A stretch of 64,000 nt of DNA from Euglena gracilis (Eukaryota > Euglenida > Euglenophyceae > Euglenales). Each line of letters starts with the position of its first letter. Position 1 is the stretch's first letter. Location: the NCBI GenBank assembly GCA_039621445.1, contig CP154956.1:21541295-21605294 (forward strand). Reading direction: 5' to 3'. The notes beneath the pieces were generated by a model. The model did no database searches, was not told where the DNA came from, and was given only the letters and a program-made list of their open reading frames with translations. The translations under genes and the position numbers were made by a program. This document shows, in pieces, positions 39,506 to 51,351 of the stretch.

Positions 39506-42500
39506 TTAAGAAAAACATGCAGCGGGAATGTTGGTTGCAAGAAATGAGCTGATTTAGATGGGTGCATTCGACCATTCCGGGGGACATTTACCTGGTCAGC
39601 ACAGGTTACCATGTAAAAATGGACCAAATTTGGGTTACTCCGAGTAACCGAACGCGTGTTCCAGGAGGCCTCCAAAGTCAGGGGACCCGTTGGTTTCATG
39701 ATTGTCGTGGTTTAATGGTAACAAAAACATGCAGCGGGAATGTTGGTTGCAAGAAATGAGCACATTTAGATGGGTGCATTCGACCATTCCGGGGGACATT
39801 TACCAGGTCAGCCCAGGTTACCATGTAAAAATGGACCAAATTGGGCCTTACTCCGAGTAACCGAATGGGTGTTCCAGGAGGCCTCCAAAGTCAGGGGACC
39901 CGTTGGTTTCATGATTGTCGTGGTTTAATGGCAAGAAAAACATGCAGCGGGAACGTTGGTTGCAAGCAATGAGTACATTTAGTTGGGTGCATTCGACAAT
40001 TCCGGGTACATTTACCAGGTCAGCCCAGGTTACCATGTAAAAATGGACCAAATTGGGCCTTACTCCGAGTAACCGAATGGGTGTTCCAGGAGGCCTCCAA
40101 AGTCAGGGGACCCGTTGGTTTCATGATTGTCGTGGTTTAATAGTAAGAAAAACATGCAGCGGGAATGTTGGTTGCAAGAAATGAGCACATTTAGATGGGT
40201 GCATTCGACCATTCCGGGGGACATTTACCAGGTCAGCCCAGGTTACCATGTAAAAATGGATTAAATTTGGCCTGACTCCGAGTAACCGAATGGGTGTTCC
40301 AGGAGGCCTCCAAAGTCAGGGGACCCGTTGGTTTCATGATTGTCGTGGTTTAATGGTAACAAAAACATGCATCGTGAATGTTGGTTGCAAGCAATGAGCA
40401 CATTTAGTTGGGTGCATTCGACCATTCCGGGGGACGTTTACCAGGTCAGCCCAGGTTACCATGTAAAAATGGATTAAATTTGGCCTTACTACGAGTAACC
40501 GAATGGGTGTTCCAGGAGGCCTCCAAAGTCAGGGGACCCGTTGGTTTCATGATTATCGTGGTTTAACGGTAACAAAGACATGCAGCGGGAATGTTGGTTG
40601 CACGAAATGAGCACATTTAGATGGGTGCATTCGACCATTCCGGTGGACATTTACCGGGTCAGCCCAGGTTACCATGTAAAAATGGACCAAACTGTGCCTT
40701 ACTCCGAGTAACCGAATGGGTGTTCCAGGAGGCCTCCAAAGTCAGGGGACACGTTGGTTTCATGATTGTCTTGGTTTAATGGTAAGAAAAACATGCAGCG
40801 GGAATGTTGATTGCAAGAAATGAGCACATTTAGATGGGTGCATTCGACCATTCCGGGGGACATTTACCAGGTCAGCCCAGGTTACCATGTAAAAATGGAC
40901 CAAGTTTGGCAGTACTCCGAGTTACCGAATGGGTGTTCCAGGAGGCCTCCAAAGTCAGGGGACCCGTTGGTTTCCTGATTATTCTTGGTTTAATGGCAAG
41001 AAAAACATGCAGCGGGAACGTTGGTTGCAAGAAATGAGCACATTTAGATGGGTGCATTCGACCATTCCGGGGGACATTTACCAGGTCAGCCCAGGTTACC
41101 ATGTAAAAATGGACCAAATTGGGCCTTACTCCGAGTAACCGAATGGGTGTTCCAGGAGGCCTCCAAAGTCAGGGGACCCGTTGGTTTCATGATTGTCGTG
41201 GTTTAATGGTAACAAAAACATGCATCGTGAATGTTGGTTGCAAGCAATGAGCACATTTAGTTGGGTGCATTCGACCATTCCGGGGGACATTTACCAGGTC
41301 AGCCCAGGTTACCATGTAAAAATGGACCAAATTGGGCCTTACTCCGAGTAACCGAATGGGTGTTCCAGGAGGCCTCCAAAGTCAGGGGACCCGTTGGTTT
41401 CATGATTGTCGTGGTTTAATGGTAACAAAAACATGCATCGTGAATGTTGGTTGCAAGCAATGAGCACATTTAGTTGGGTGCATTCGACCATTCCGGGGGA
41501 CATTTACCAGGTCAGCCCAGGTTACCATGTAAAAATGGATTAAATTTGGCCTTACTCCGAGTAACCGAATGGGTGTTCCAGGAGGCCTCCAAAGTCAGGG
41601 GACCCGTTGGTTTCATGATTGTCGTGGTTTAATGGTAACAAAAACATGCAGCGGGAATGTTGGTTGCAAGAAATGAGCACATTTAGATGGGTGCATTCGA
41701 CCATTCCGGGGGACATTTACCAGGTCAGCCCAGGTTACCATGTAAAAATGGACCAAATTTGGCCTTACTCCGAGTAACCGAATGGGTGTTCCAGGAGGCC
41801 TCCAAAGTCAGGGGACCCGTTGGTTTCATGATTGTCGTGGTTTAATGGTAATAAAAACATGCAGCGGGAATGTTGGTTGCAAGAAATGAGCACATTTAGA
41901 TGGGTGCATTCGACCATTCCGGTGGACATTTACCAGGTCAGCCCAGGTTACCATGTAAAAATGGACCAAGTTTGGCAGTACTCCGAGTTACCAAATGGGT
42001 GTTCCAGGAGGCCTCCAAAGTCAGGGGACCCGTTGGTTTCATGATTGTCGTGGTTTAATTGTAAGAAAAACGTGCAGCGGGAATGTTGGTTGCAAGAAAT
42101 GAGCACATTTAGATGGGTGCATTCGACCATTCCGGGGGACATTTACCAGGTCAGCCCAGGTTACCATGTAAAAATGGACCAAATGGGCCTTACTCCGAGT
42201 AACCGAATGGGTGTTCCAGGAGGCCTCCAAAGTCAGGGGACCCGTTGGTTTCATGATTGTCGTGGTTTAACGGTAACAAAGACATGCAGCGGGAATGTTG
42301 GTTGCACGAAATGAGCACATTTAGATGGGTGCATTCGACCATTCCGGGGGACATTTACCAGGTCAGCCCAGGTTACCATGTAAAAATGGACCAAAATGGG
42401 CCTTACTCCGACTAACCGAATAGGTGTTCCAGGAGGCCTCCAAAGTCAGGGGACCCGTTGGTTTCATGATTGTCGTGGTTTAATGGTAAGAAAAACATGC

Positions 42501-45500
42501 AGTGGGAATGTTATTTCCAAGAAATGAGCACATTTAGATTGGTGCATTCGACCATTCCGGGGGACATTTACCAGGTCAGCCCAGGTTACCATGTAAAAAT
42601 GGACCAAATTGGGCCTTACTCCGAGTAACCGAATGGGTGTTCCAGGAGGCCTCCAAAGTCAGGGGACCCGTTGGTTTCATGATTGTCGTGGTTTAATGGT
42701 AAGAAAAACATGCAGTGGGAATGTTATTTCCAAGAAATGAGCACATCTAGATGTGTGCATTCGACCATTCCCGGGGACATTTACCAGGTCAGCCCAGTGT
42801 ACCATGTAAAAATGGACCAAATTGGGCCTTCCTCCGAGTAACCGAATGGGTGTTCCAGGAGGCCTCCAAAGTCAGGGGACCCGTTGGTTTCATGATTGTC
42901 GTGGTTTAACGGTAAGAAACACATGCAGCGGGAATGTTGGTTGCACGAAATGAGCACATTTAGGTGGGTGCATTCGACCATTCCGGGGGACATTTACCAG
43001 GTCAGCCCAGGTTACCATGTAAAAATGGACCAAATTGGGCCTTACTCCGAGTAACCGAATGGGTGTTCCAGGAGGCCTCCGAAGTCAGGGGACCCGTTGG
43101 TTTCATGATTGTCGTGGTTTAACAGTAAGAAAATTATGCAGCGCGAATGTTGGTTGCAATAAATGAGCACATTTAGTTGGGTGCATTCGACCATTCCGGG
43201 GGACATTTACCAGGTCAGCCCAGGTTACCATGTAAAAATGGACCAAATTTGGCCTTACTCCGAGTAACCGAATGGGTGTTCCAGGAGGCCTCCAAAGTCA
43301 GGGGACCCGTTGGTTTCATGATTGTCGTGGTTTAGTGTTAAGAACAACATGCAGCGGGAATGTTGGTTGCACGAAACGAGCACATTTAGGTGGGTGCATT
43401 CGACCATTCCCGGGGACATTTACCAGGTCAGCCCAGGTTACCATGTAAAAATGGACCAAATTTGGCCTTACTTTCGAGTAACCGAATGGGTGTTCCAGGC
43501 GGCCTCCAAAGTCAGGGGACCCGTTGGTTTCATGATTGTCGTGGTTCAATGGTAAGAACAACATGCAGCGGGAATGTTGGTTGCAAGAAATGAGCACATT
43601 TAGATGGGTGCATTCGACCATTCCGGGGGACATTTACCAGGTCAGCCCAGGTTACCATGTAAAAATGGACCAAAATGGGCCTTACTCCGAGTAACCGAAT
43701 GGGTGTTCCAGGAGGCCTCCAAAGTCAGGGGACCCGTTGGTTTCATGATTGTCGTGGTTTAACGTTAAGTAAAACATGCAGCAGGAATGTTGGCTGCAAG
43801 AAATGAGCACATTTAGATGGGTGTATTCGACCATTCCGGGGGACATTTACCAGGTCAGCCCAGGTTACCATGTAAAAATGGACCAAAATGGGCCTTACTC
43901 CGAGTAACCGAATGGGTGTTCCAGGAGGCCTCCAAAGTCAGGGGACCCGTTGGTTTCATGATTGTCGTGGTTTAATGGAAAGAAATACATGCAGCGGGAA
44001 TGTTGGTTGCAAGAAATGAGCACATTTAGATGGGTGCATTCGACCATTCCGGGGACATTTACCGGGTCAGCCCAGGTTACCATGTAAAAACGGACCAAAT
44101 TTGGCAGTACTCCGAGTAACCGAATGGGTGTTCCAGGAGGCCTCCAAAGTCAGGGGACCCGTTGGTTTCATGATTGTCTTGGTTTAATGGTAAGAAAAAT
44201 ATGCAGCGCCAATTTTGGTTGCAAGAAATGAGCACATCTAGACGTGTGCATTCGACCATTCCGGGGGACATTTACCAGGTCAGCGCAGGCTACAATGTAA
44301 AATGGAGCACATTGGGCCTTACTCCGAGTAACCGAATGGGTGTTCCAGGAGGCCTCCAAAGTCAGGGGACCCGTTGGTTTCATGATTGTCGTGGTTTAAT
44401 GGTAAGAAAAACATGCAGCGGGAATGTTGGTCGCAATAAATGAGGACATTTAAATGGGTGCATTCGACCATTCCGGGGGACATTTACCAGGTCAGCCCAG
44501 GGTACCATGTAAAAATGGACCAAATTGGGCCTTACTCCGAGTAACCGAATGGGTGTTCCAGGAGGCCTCCAAAGTCAGGGGACCCGTTGGTTTCATGATT
44601 GTCTTGGTTTAATGGTAAGAGGAAACATTCAGCGGGAATGTTGGTTGCAAGAAATGAGCACATTTAGATGGTGCATTCGACCTATCCCGGAGACAGTTAC
44701 CAGGTCAGCCCAGGCTACCCTGTAGAAATGGACCAAAAATGGGCCTTACTCCGAGTAACCGAATGGGTGTTCCAGGAGGCCTCCAAAGTCAGGGGACCCG
44801 TTGGTTTCATGATTTTCGTGGTTCAATGGTAGGAAAAACATGCATCGTGAATGTTGATTGCAAGAAATAAGCACATTTAGATGGGTGCATTCGACCATTC
44901 CGGGGGACATTTACCAGGTCAGCCCAGATGACCATGTAGAACTAGACCAAAATAGGCCTTACTCCGAGTAACCGGATGGGTGTTCCAGGAGGCCTCCAAA
45001 GTCAGGGGACCCGTTGGCTTCATGATTGTCATGGTTTAATGGTAAGAAAAACATGCAGCAGCAATGTTGATTGCAAGAAATGAGCACATTTAGATGGGTG
45101 CATTCGACCATTCCGGGGGACAATTACCAGGTCAGCCCAGATTACCATGTAGAAATGGACCAAAATGGGCCTTACTCCGAGCAACCGAATGGGTGTTCCA
45201 GGAGGCCACCAAAGTCAGGGGACCCGTTGGTTTTCTGATTATTCATGGTTTAATGGTAAGAAAAACATGCAGCGGGAACGTTGATTGCAAGAAATGAGCA
45301 CATTTAGATGGGTGCATTCGACCATTCCGGGGGACATTTACCAGGTCAGCCCAGGTTACCATGTAAAAATGGACCAAATTGGGCCTTACTCCGAGTAACC
45401 GAATGGGTGTTCCAGGAGGCCTCCAAAGTCAGGGGACCCGTTGGTTTCATGATTGTCATGGTTTAAAGGTAAGAAAAACATGCAGCGGGAATGTTGATTG

Positions 45501-47546
45501 CAAGAAATGAGCACATTTAGATGGGTGCATTCGACCATTCCGGGGGACATTTACCAGGTCAGCCCAGATTACCATGTAGAAATGGACCAAAATGGGCCTC
45601 ACTCCGAGTAACCGAATGGGTGTTCCAGGAGGCCTCCAAAGTCAGGGGACCCGTTGGTTTCATGATTGTCATGGTTTAATGTTAAGAAAAACATGCAGCG
45701 GGAATGTTGATTGCAAGAAATGAGCACATTTAGATGGGTGCATGCGACCATTCCGGGGGACATTTACCAGGTCAGCCCAGATTACCATGTAGAAATGGAC
45801 CAAAATGGGCCTTACTCCGAGTAACCGAATGGGTGTTCCAGGAGGCCTCCAAAGTCAGGGGACCCGTTGGTTTCCTGATTATTCATGGTTTAATGGTAAG
45901 AAAAACATGCAGCGGGAATGTTGATTGCAAGAAATGAGCACATTTAGATGGGTGCATTCACCATTCCAGGGGACAGTTACCAGCTCAGCCCAGGTTACCA
46001 TGCAAAACTGGACCAAACTGGGCCTTACTCCGAGTAACCGAATGGGTGTTCCAGGGGGCCTCCAAAGTCAGGGGACCCGTTGGTTTCATGGTTGTATTGG
46101 TTTAATGGTAAGAAACACATGCAGCGGGAATGTTGGTTGCAAGAAATGAGCACATTTAGATGGGTTCATTCGACCATTTCGGGGGACATTTACCAGGTCA
46201 GCCCAGGTTACCATGTAAAAACGGACCAAAATGGGCCTTACTCCGAGTAACCGAATGGGTGTTCCAGGAGGCCTCCAAAGGCAAGGGACCCGTTGGTTTC
46301 ATGATTGTCGTGGTTTAATGGTAAGGAAAACATGCAGCGGGAATGTTGGCTGCAAGAAATGAGCACATTTAGATGGGTGCATTCGACCATTCCCGGGGAC
46401 ATTTACCAGGTCAGCCCAGGTTGCCTCGTAAAAATGGACCAAAATGGGCCTTACTCCGAGTAACCAAAATGGGTGTTCCAGGAGGCCTCCAAAGTCAGGG
46501 TACCCGTTGATTTCATGATTGTCTTGGTTTAATGGTAAGGAAAACATGCAGCGGGAATGTTGGTTGCAATAAATGAGCGCATTTAGATGGGTGCATTCGA
46601 CCATTCCGATGGACGTTTACCAGGACAGCCCAGGTTACCATGTAAAAACGGACCAAATTGGGCCTTACTCCGAGTAACCGAATGGGTGTTCCAGGAGGCC
46701 TCCAATGTCAGGGGACCCGTTGGTTTCATGATTGTCGTGGTTTAAGGGTAAGAAAAACATGCAGCGGGAATGTTGGCTGCAAGAAATGAGCACATTTAGA
46801 TGGGTGTATTCGACCATTCCGGGGGACATTTACCAGGTCAGCCCAGATTACCATGTAAAAATGGACCAAAATGGGCCTTACTCCGAGTAACCGGATGGGT
46901 GTTCCAGGAGGCCTCCAAAGTCAGGGGACCCGTTGGTATCATCATTGTCGTGGTTTAATGGTAAGAAAAACATGCAGCGGGAATATTGGTTGCAAGAAAT
47001 AACTACATTTAGAGGGGTGCATTCGGCCATTCCGGGGGACATTTACCAGGTCAGCCCAGGTTACCACGTAAAAATGGACCAAATTGGGCCTTACTCCGAG
47101 TAACCGAATGGGTGTTCCAGGAGGCCTCCAAAGTCTCTGAACCCGTTGGTTTCATTAATGTCGTGGTTTAGTGTTAAAAAACACATGCAGCGGAAATGTT
47201 GGTTGCAATAAATTAGCGCATTTGGATGGGTGCATTCGACCATTCCGGGGGACGTTTACGAGGTCAGCCCAGGTTACCACGTAAAAATGGACCAAGTTGG
47301 GCCTTACTCCGAGTAACCGAATGGGTGTTCCAGGAGGCCTCCAAAGCCTGGGAACCGGTTTGTTTCATGATTGTCGTGGTTCGATGTTGAAATAAAAATG
47401 TAGCGGGAATGTTGGTTGCCCGAAAAGAGCACATTTAGATGGGTGCATTCGACCATTCCGGCGGACGTTTACCAGGTCAGCCCAGGTTACCATGTAAAAA
47501 TGGACCAAAATGGGCCTTACTCCGAGTAACCGAATGGGTGTTCCAG
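39506..47546 (+). repeat. Satellite sub-block, increasingly diverged toward the inversion
   Basis: About 38 monomers. Near the core they keep the consensus. Further right, variants accumulate: CAAAAACATGCATCGTGAATG, GGATTAAATTTGGCC, CAGATTACCATGTAGAAATGG and TTGATTGCAAG. The last monomers (47,100-47,546) are the most changed, with TTTAGTGTTAAAAAACACATGC at about 47,168 and a fragment without the usual CATGCAGC at about 47,390. Confidence 0.85.
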
Positions 47547-47967
47547 TAGTAAGGCCCAATTGGGTCCATTTTTACATTGTAACCTGGGCTGACCTGGTAA
47601 ACGTCCCCCGGAATGGTCGAATGCACACATCTAAACGTGCTCATCTCTTGCAACCAACACTCCTGCTGCACGTCTTTTTTACCATTAAACCACGACAATG
47701 ACGAAACCAACGGGTCCCCAGACTTTGGAGGCCTCCTGGAACACCCATTCGGTTACTCGGAGTAAGGCCCGATTTGGTCCATTTTTGCATGGTAGCCTGG
47801 GCTGAATCTGGTAAACATCCCCCGGAATGGTCGAATGCACCCATCTACATGTGCTCATTTCTGGCAACCAACGTTCCCGCTGCATGTTTTTCTTAACAAA
47901 AAACCACGACAATCATGAAACCAATGGGTTCCCAGACTTTGGAGGCCTACTGGAACACCCATTCGGT
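47547..47967 (-). repeat. Inverted satellite segment, left of the retroelement
   Basis: After TTCCAG at 47,546 the sequence switches to the reverse complement of the monomer (TAGTAAGGCCCAATTGGG...) and stays inverted for about two monomers until the retroelement starts at 47,968. It shares the rare variant reading AGTCTGGGG, in monomer sense, with the forward monomer just right of the element (57,937), so it derives from local copies. It contains no coding signal. Confidence 0.95.
47962..47967. repeat. Left copy of 6-bp target-site duplication (TTCGGT)
   Basis: TTCGGT immediately precedes the element end TGTATG. The same six bases follow the other end at 57,738. Removing the element plus one copy restores an ordinary inverted monomer reading CATTCGGTTACTCGG. 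Confidence 0.85.
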
Positions 47968-48413
47968 TGTATGACGATGACCCGGTTAATCGTCTCCGCC
48001 GTGTGGTGGTTCATCACACCAGCATACGGTGGGAGGCGACGAGAGCCTGATGGCCGAGATGACCGCGCTTCCGCGGGCATCGGGGTTAACCTGGCACTGC
48101 TGCTGGCTTCAGGGTTTCCCTGATCCGCAGTCCGCACAGGTGGCTGTGTACCGTATCGGTACGCATATTGGTCAGGTTGAGGGTGAGTGGTGGGCGGTCC
48201 TCCGCCTGGCTCCCTTCCACCGGGCAGCATGTTACCGCCCGGGATCGTCCGGTAAGGTGGTTGGGTTGTTGGTTGTGGGTTGGTAAGGGTTACTTTCCTG
48301 CTTGACTATTGGCTGGTAAAAAAAAATTCTGCGGAAAGGAAGAATGATAGGATGAATGATAGAATGACAGAATGATAAAAGAGAAGAAAAAAACATGTTT
48401 TTCACATGCGTTG
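47968..48413 (-). other. 3' terminal non-coding region of the retroelement
   Basis: This 446-bp stretch lies between the chromodomain stop and the element tip. It holds a perfect hairpin GTACCG-TAT-CGGTAC at 48,148-48,162 and a GAATGATA-like microsatellite at 48,341-48,377. It should contain a 3' LTR and polypurine tract, but I find neither a clear purine tract in the element sense nor a sequence matching the other end, except for a short tip similarity (see findings). Confidence 0.6.
48341..48377 (+). repeat. Imperfect GAATGATA microsatellite
   Basis: Repeated GAATGATA/GAATGACA units followed by an A-rich run. It lies just beyond the chromodomain stop codon in the element's 3' region. Confidence 0.75.
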
Positions 48414-49088
48414 TCAAAAACTTGTCATGTAAACATCAATGTTATGCTTCTTGTTCCACAGCTTCCAATCTTGCTTGACATACACAACAAAACTGGTTGC
48501 TGGCTCCCAAGTGTCCTCCTCGAGCCCACACCCTTTCCAGCGGACTTTCCAAAGTTGCATACCTTTGTCGATTTTGTGATCGATGATTTTATGGACTACA
48601 AAATTGTCCGTCTCAGGTAATCTGGAACGGGGTTTGAAGTGCAGACAAGGGATGGGTTTCCCATCCGGTGGTGACAGGTATGGCTTGAAGTCGTCCATGT
48701 GAACGTCCTCAACACCATTCGGTAATGCAACCTTGTAACGCCCGCTGGTACCTAGTCTTTCTAGGATTTCACAGGGGCCGAGCCAGAGGGGGTCCAGCTT
48801 GGAAGACTGCATGCGAGTACGGCTATTCCGTACCCACACGCGGTCACCGGGACTATACACAGGTGACTTGAAATTCTGCAAAAACGATTTCCGTTTATTT
48901 GCATGAATTTCAGTGACTCGCTTCTGGACTGCAGAACGTAGATTTTCTACTTCCGCAAACCAGGTCTCGCAACTGACACTCGTTCGGGCGGGTCTCTCGG
49001 AAGGCACATCCCCTACGGCCGGAGGGTCCCGTGCGAAAACTACTTTATAGGGGGAGTGAGACAAAACCAACCCTGGTAGGGTATTCAT
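48414..49088 (-). pseudogene. pol: Pol fragment: integrase C-terminus (GPY/F-like) plus chromodomain
   Basis: This 224-residue open frame begins at an ATG that directly follows an in-frame TAA, and it is in the same frame as the integrase core upstream, so it is the 3' end of Pol and not a separate gene. Residues about 80-140 match the integrase C-terminal (GPY/F-type) region: GDRVWV, then LDPLWLGPCEI, GRYKVALPNG and HMDDFKPYL. Residues about 161-212 form a chromodomain: FVVHKIIDHKI, LWKVRWKG, then EEDTWEP. This is the classic shape of a chromodomain ligand-binding fold with conserved aromatic and WKG...TWEP elements. In chromoviruses this domain directs integration to marked heterochromatin, which fits the satellite location. 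The frame ends with a normal stop at 48,414. Confidence 0.88.
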
Positions 49089-49706
49089 TTAAAACAAAGA
49101 CCATGGTATAACTGTTATCCAGTTACTGCGCGATTCAACCAGTGAAAGGCGAAGCATATTCACGACGGATTTCACGGCTGCCTCGGCTCTACCATTGCCT
49201 TTGGGTCGGTATATAATGGAAAAATGTTGCTCGATTCCGAGTAAACCGCATAAAGTGGTGAAAAACCTTGAAGAAATCAAATGGTCTTGATCACTCACAA
49301 TTTCATTTGGTAAACCCATTAAGCAAATACATTTTTCCAAAAATGTAGCTGCCAAACTTTGGGCAGCCAACCCTGACTTCTGGCATGGAGTGACCACTAT
49401 GTACCCACTCAGCCTGCAGACGACAACAAAAACGTAATCGTAAATTTTGTCGTCCGTTCCTTTGCACGGTTCTAATTCCAGAAAATCCATGCAGAGGGAT
49501 GTAAAAATGTCAGGGGGTACGGGGAAAAAGTCCATCGTACCAGGGGGGTACCTCTGCGGGGTTTTACCGCTTGACAAATTTGACACCGTTGCGCTATTCG
49601 CAAACAGCGTGTGTAGAGCTCCTTTTCGCTCAGGGTTGTGCAATACCTGCGGCCCTCCAACGAAAGAAGTTTGGGGGCCCCAGGGTGACCGTGGTTGTGA
49701 TAGCAC
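49089..49706 (-). pseudogene. pol: Pol fragment: integrase catalytic core
   Basis: The 205-residue frame carries the integrase core from about residue 55 onward; earlier residues are out-of-frame readthrough. Catalytic residues are visible with canonical spacing: D74 in CMDFLE, D129 in IVSDQD and E165 in GNGRAEAA, i.e. D-54-D-35-E. The core joins cDNA ends to target DNA. The true upstream sequence (the HHCC zinc domain) lies in another frame, and the switch falls on a six-G run at 49,543-49,548 (plus strand). The frame ends at a TAA (49,089) that separates it from the C-terminal region and chromodomain. Confidence 0.9.
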
Positions 49707-50608
49707 AAAATCACTTCATCAACCAGGTCCTGGGGGATACAATATTTGTAACCCGATTCATTGCGAAAAACCAACCGTAAAGGTGAAAGAGTGTAATTCT
49801 TCAGCACTTCGCCATTACGAAGTCTGGTGACAATGGTGTCATACACCGGATCACGACTATAATCCCAATCGCGAAAGAACAGTGGGGAAGGGGACTCCGT
49901 GCGCGTAATACGCCGGGGTCCGGACGTGCTTCCACGTCGGCGCCTTCCGCGCACTGGTGCGACCAGGAATAGTTGTGAAACGGGAAAAGAATCCAAAAGA
50001 TTGTCCGCAGCGTCGTTTCGACGTGCGTATTCGTCAGCTTCCTGACTTCCATGAAAAGTCGCGTCTCCCTCATCCGGGTTCCCAGGGTAATACCAAGGGG
50101 CCCGACTGAGCGGATCCGCTACTTTTTGTGTGTGACCAGGGGTATAAATAACCACAAGGTTGAATTGACTCAAGAACTCATGCCATCTGCAACACCTTCC
50201 GACCGATGACATGGCCTTGTTCAAATCCTCGGTATACCAGTGTTGTAGACTCTCATGATCGGTCTTGACGAGGATCTGGACGAGGCTGCTGGCTACCCAG
50301 CTTCGAAATTTCTGGAGTATAAGCACGATTGCGTAGGTTTCCTTCTCGCGTATACTCCACTTGACTTGACCTTTTCCGTCGTCGCCCTGTAACTTTCTGC
50401 TGAAGAAAGCCACAGGTCGGAGCTCATTCGCCGCATTTTGCTCTCTAAGAACTCCGCCAACAGCGTAATCGCTGCTGTCGACTTCCAGGACATATGGTTT
50501 GTACGGGTCCGCGATTTTGAGGACAACATTCTCAAAAAGCAAAACCTTTATTTTTTCAAGGTTTTTTTTCGCGCATTTGGTCATCCCAAATGACTTTGGT
50601 GTTGTCAA
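49543..50608 (-). pseudogene. pol: Pol fragment: RNase H and integrase zinc-binding domain
   Basis: This is the longest intact piece of Pol. Its open frame runs 50,608-49,472 (378 residues), of which the part to about 49,545 is meaningful. RNase H occupies about residues 35-170, with D44 (LEVDSS), E90 (REKETYAIV), D117 (VKTDHES), and H159 and D165 in PGHTQKVADPLSR. The integrase HHCC domain follows at about 300-350: H304 and H308 in YHNHGHPG, then C342 and C345 in CQIC. Between them lies a basic, low-complexity spacer (about 215-240, GRRRRGSTSGPRR). The frame joins RT across a T8 run at 50,562-50,569 (plus strand), and integrase core across the G6 run at 49,543. Confidence 0.92.
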
Positions 50609-51351
50609 CAGCCTGGTTTTTGAGCTGTTTGGTGAGGGGCACCGCGATTTTCGCGAAGTCCCTCATTTCTATCGCGTAATATTGGGCTAATCCCAAAAAT
50701 CCTTTGAGGTGAGTAATCGTTTTGATTACCTCAGGGGTCCATTTCTTGATGGCTTGAGTTTGCTTGCAGCAGCTTTCCGCTGTCTATTGCTGAGGATGTG
50801 CCCGCAAAATTTTATAAGTATACGAAACAAATGCATTTTCGCGCCTTTCGCGAAAAGCAAATGTTTCTGAAAAGCGGTTAATACCGCACAAACACGGTGG
50901 AAGTGTGTGACGAGGATATCCTTGCTCGATTTTGCGGATGGTGGTGGCGTTCCCACCAGCACATCATCAATGTACACAATGGCAAATGGTAAATCGCATA
51001 GAACCCATTGGATCATGCGTTGAAACATGGCTGGGCCATTCTCAACACCCACGGGGAGTACCGTCCATTGGTACACACCCTTGGATGTCACGAATGCCGT
51101 GTATGGCTGTGATTTGAGGTGTAAGTGCATTTGGTGAAAACCGTCCTCCAGGTCGAAATTGACCACAATCAGTTTTGCGTTTGTTTGGTGATCAAATCCT
51201 CGATCAGGGGGAGCGGAAAGGGATCATCCCTTGTCTGGGAGTTCAGGTACCGGTAATCCAGCACCAGTCTCCATTTCTTCTGACCTGAGGGGTCTGGGGG
51301 TTTAGGAACAACAAACGCCTGGGATGTCCACCCGCTTTTCGAGGGTACAAT
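50563..51351 (-). pseudogene. pol: Pol fragment: reverse transcriptase palm and fingers, three frames
   Basis: RT is spread over three frames. From 51,351 to about 51,180 a frame reads TSQAFVVPKP and WRLVLDYRYLN (motifs 1-2). From 51,166 to about 50,757 a 146-residue frame gives FDLEDGFHQM (motif A, D5), LPVGVENGPAMFQ (in place of the usual GL.NAP.TFQ), and the active site IVYIDDVLVG (D67, D68). From about 50,757 to 50,563 another frame gives WTPEVIKTITHLKGFLGLAQYY, the connection to RNase H. The region is preceded by an in-frame TAG at 51,352. Catalytic aspartates are all present, so damage is limited to frame breaks and the stop. Confidence 0.9.

Larger units (their letters stand above)
1..47546 (+). 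repeat. 213-bp tandem satellite array, forward block
   Basis: Head-to-tail monomers of 213 bp fill this block. Successive copies of the landmark CCGAATGGGTGTTCCAGG start at 34,121, 34,334 and 34,547, exactly 213 apart. About 220 monomers are present, and the array is already in progress at base 1. Most variation is single-base substitution, with some monomers shortened or lengthened by tens of bases (for example near 258, 4,131, 8,083, 14,780, 20,798, 23,880 and 27,410). No unique sequence interrupts the block apart from a poly-T run at 17,971. Stops recur in every frame, so it is non-coding. The long length and local homogenisation are typical of heterochromatic or centromeric satellites. 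The family is not one I can name. Confidence 0.98.

Noticed and set aside
1-47546. Dozens of open frames of 60-137 residues on both strands, e.g. 30,475-30,888 (137 residues) and repeated 67-71-residue frames
   Set aside because: The monomer is 213 bp (71 codons), so the same stop-free stretch recurs in register. Products are variants of one another in all frames, with no start context or domain. They are satellite shadows.
1-47546. CRISPR array
   Set aside because: The repeats are contiguous 213-bp units with no unique spacers, and the rest of the window is eukaryotic retroelement sequence.
47913-48230. Minus-strand 105-residue frame near the element's 3' end
   Set aside because: It crosses the element boundary into satellite, and its Pro/Arg-rich content matches nothing I recognise.
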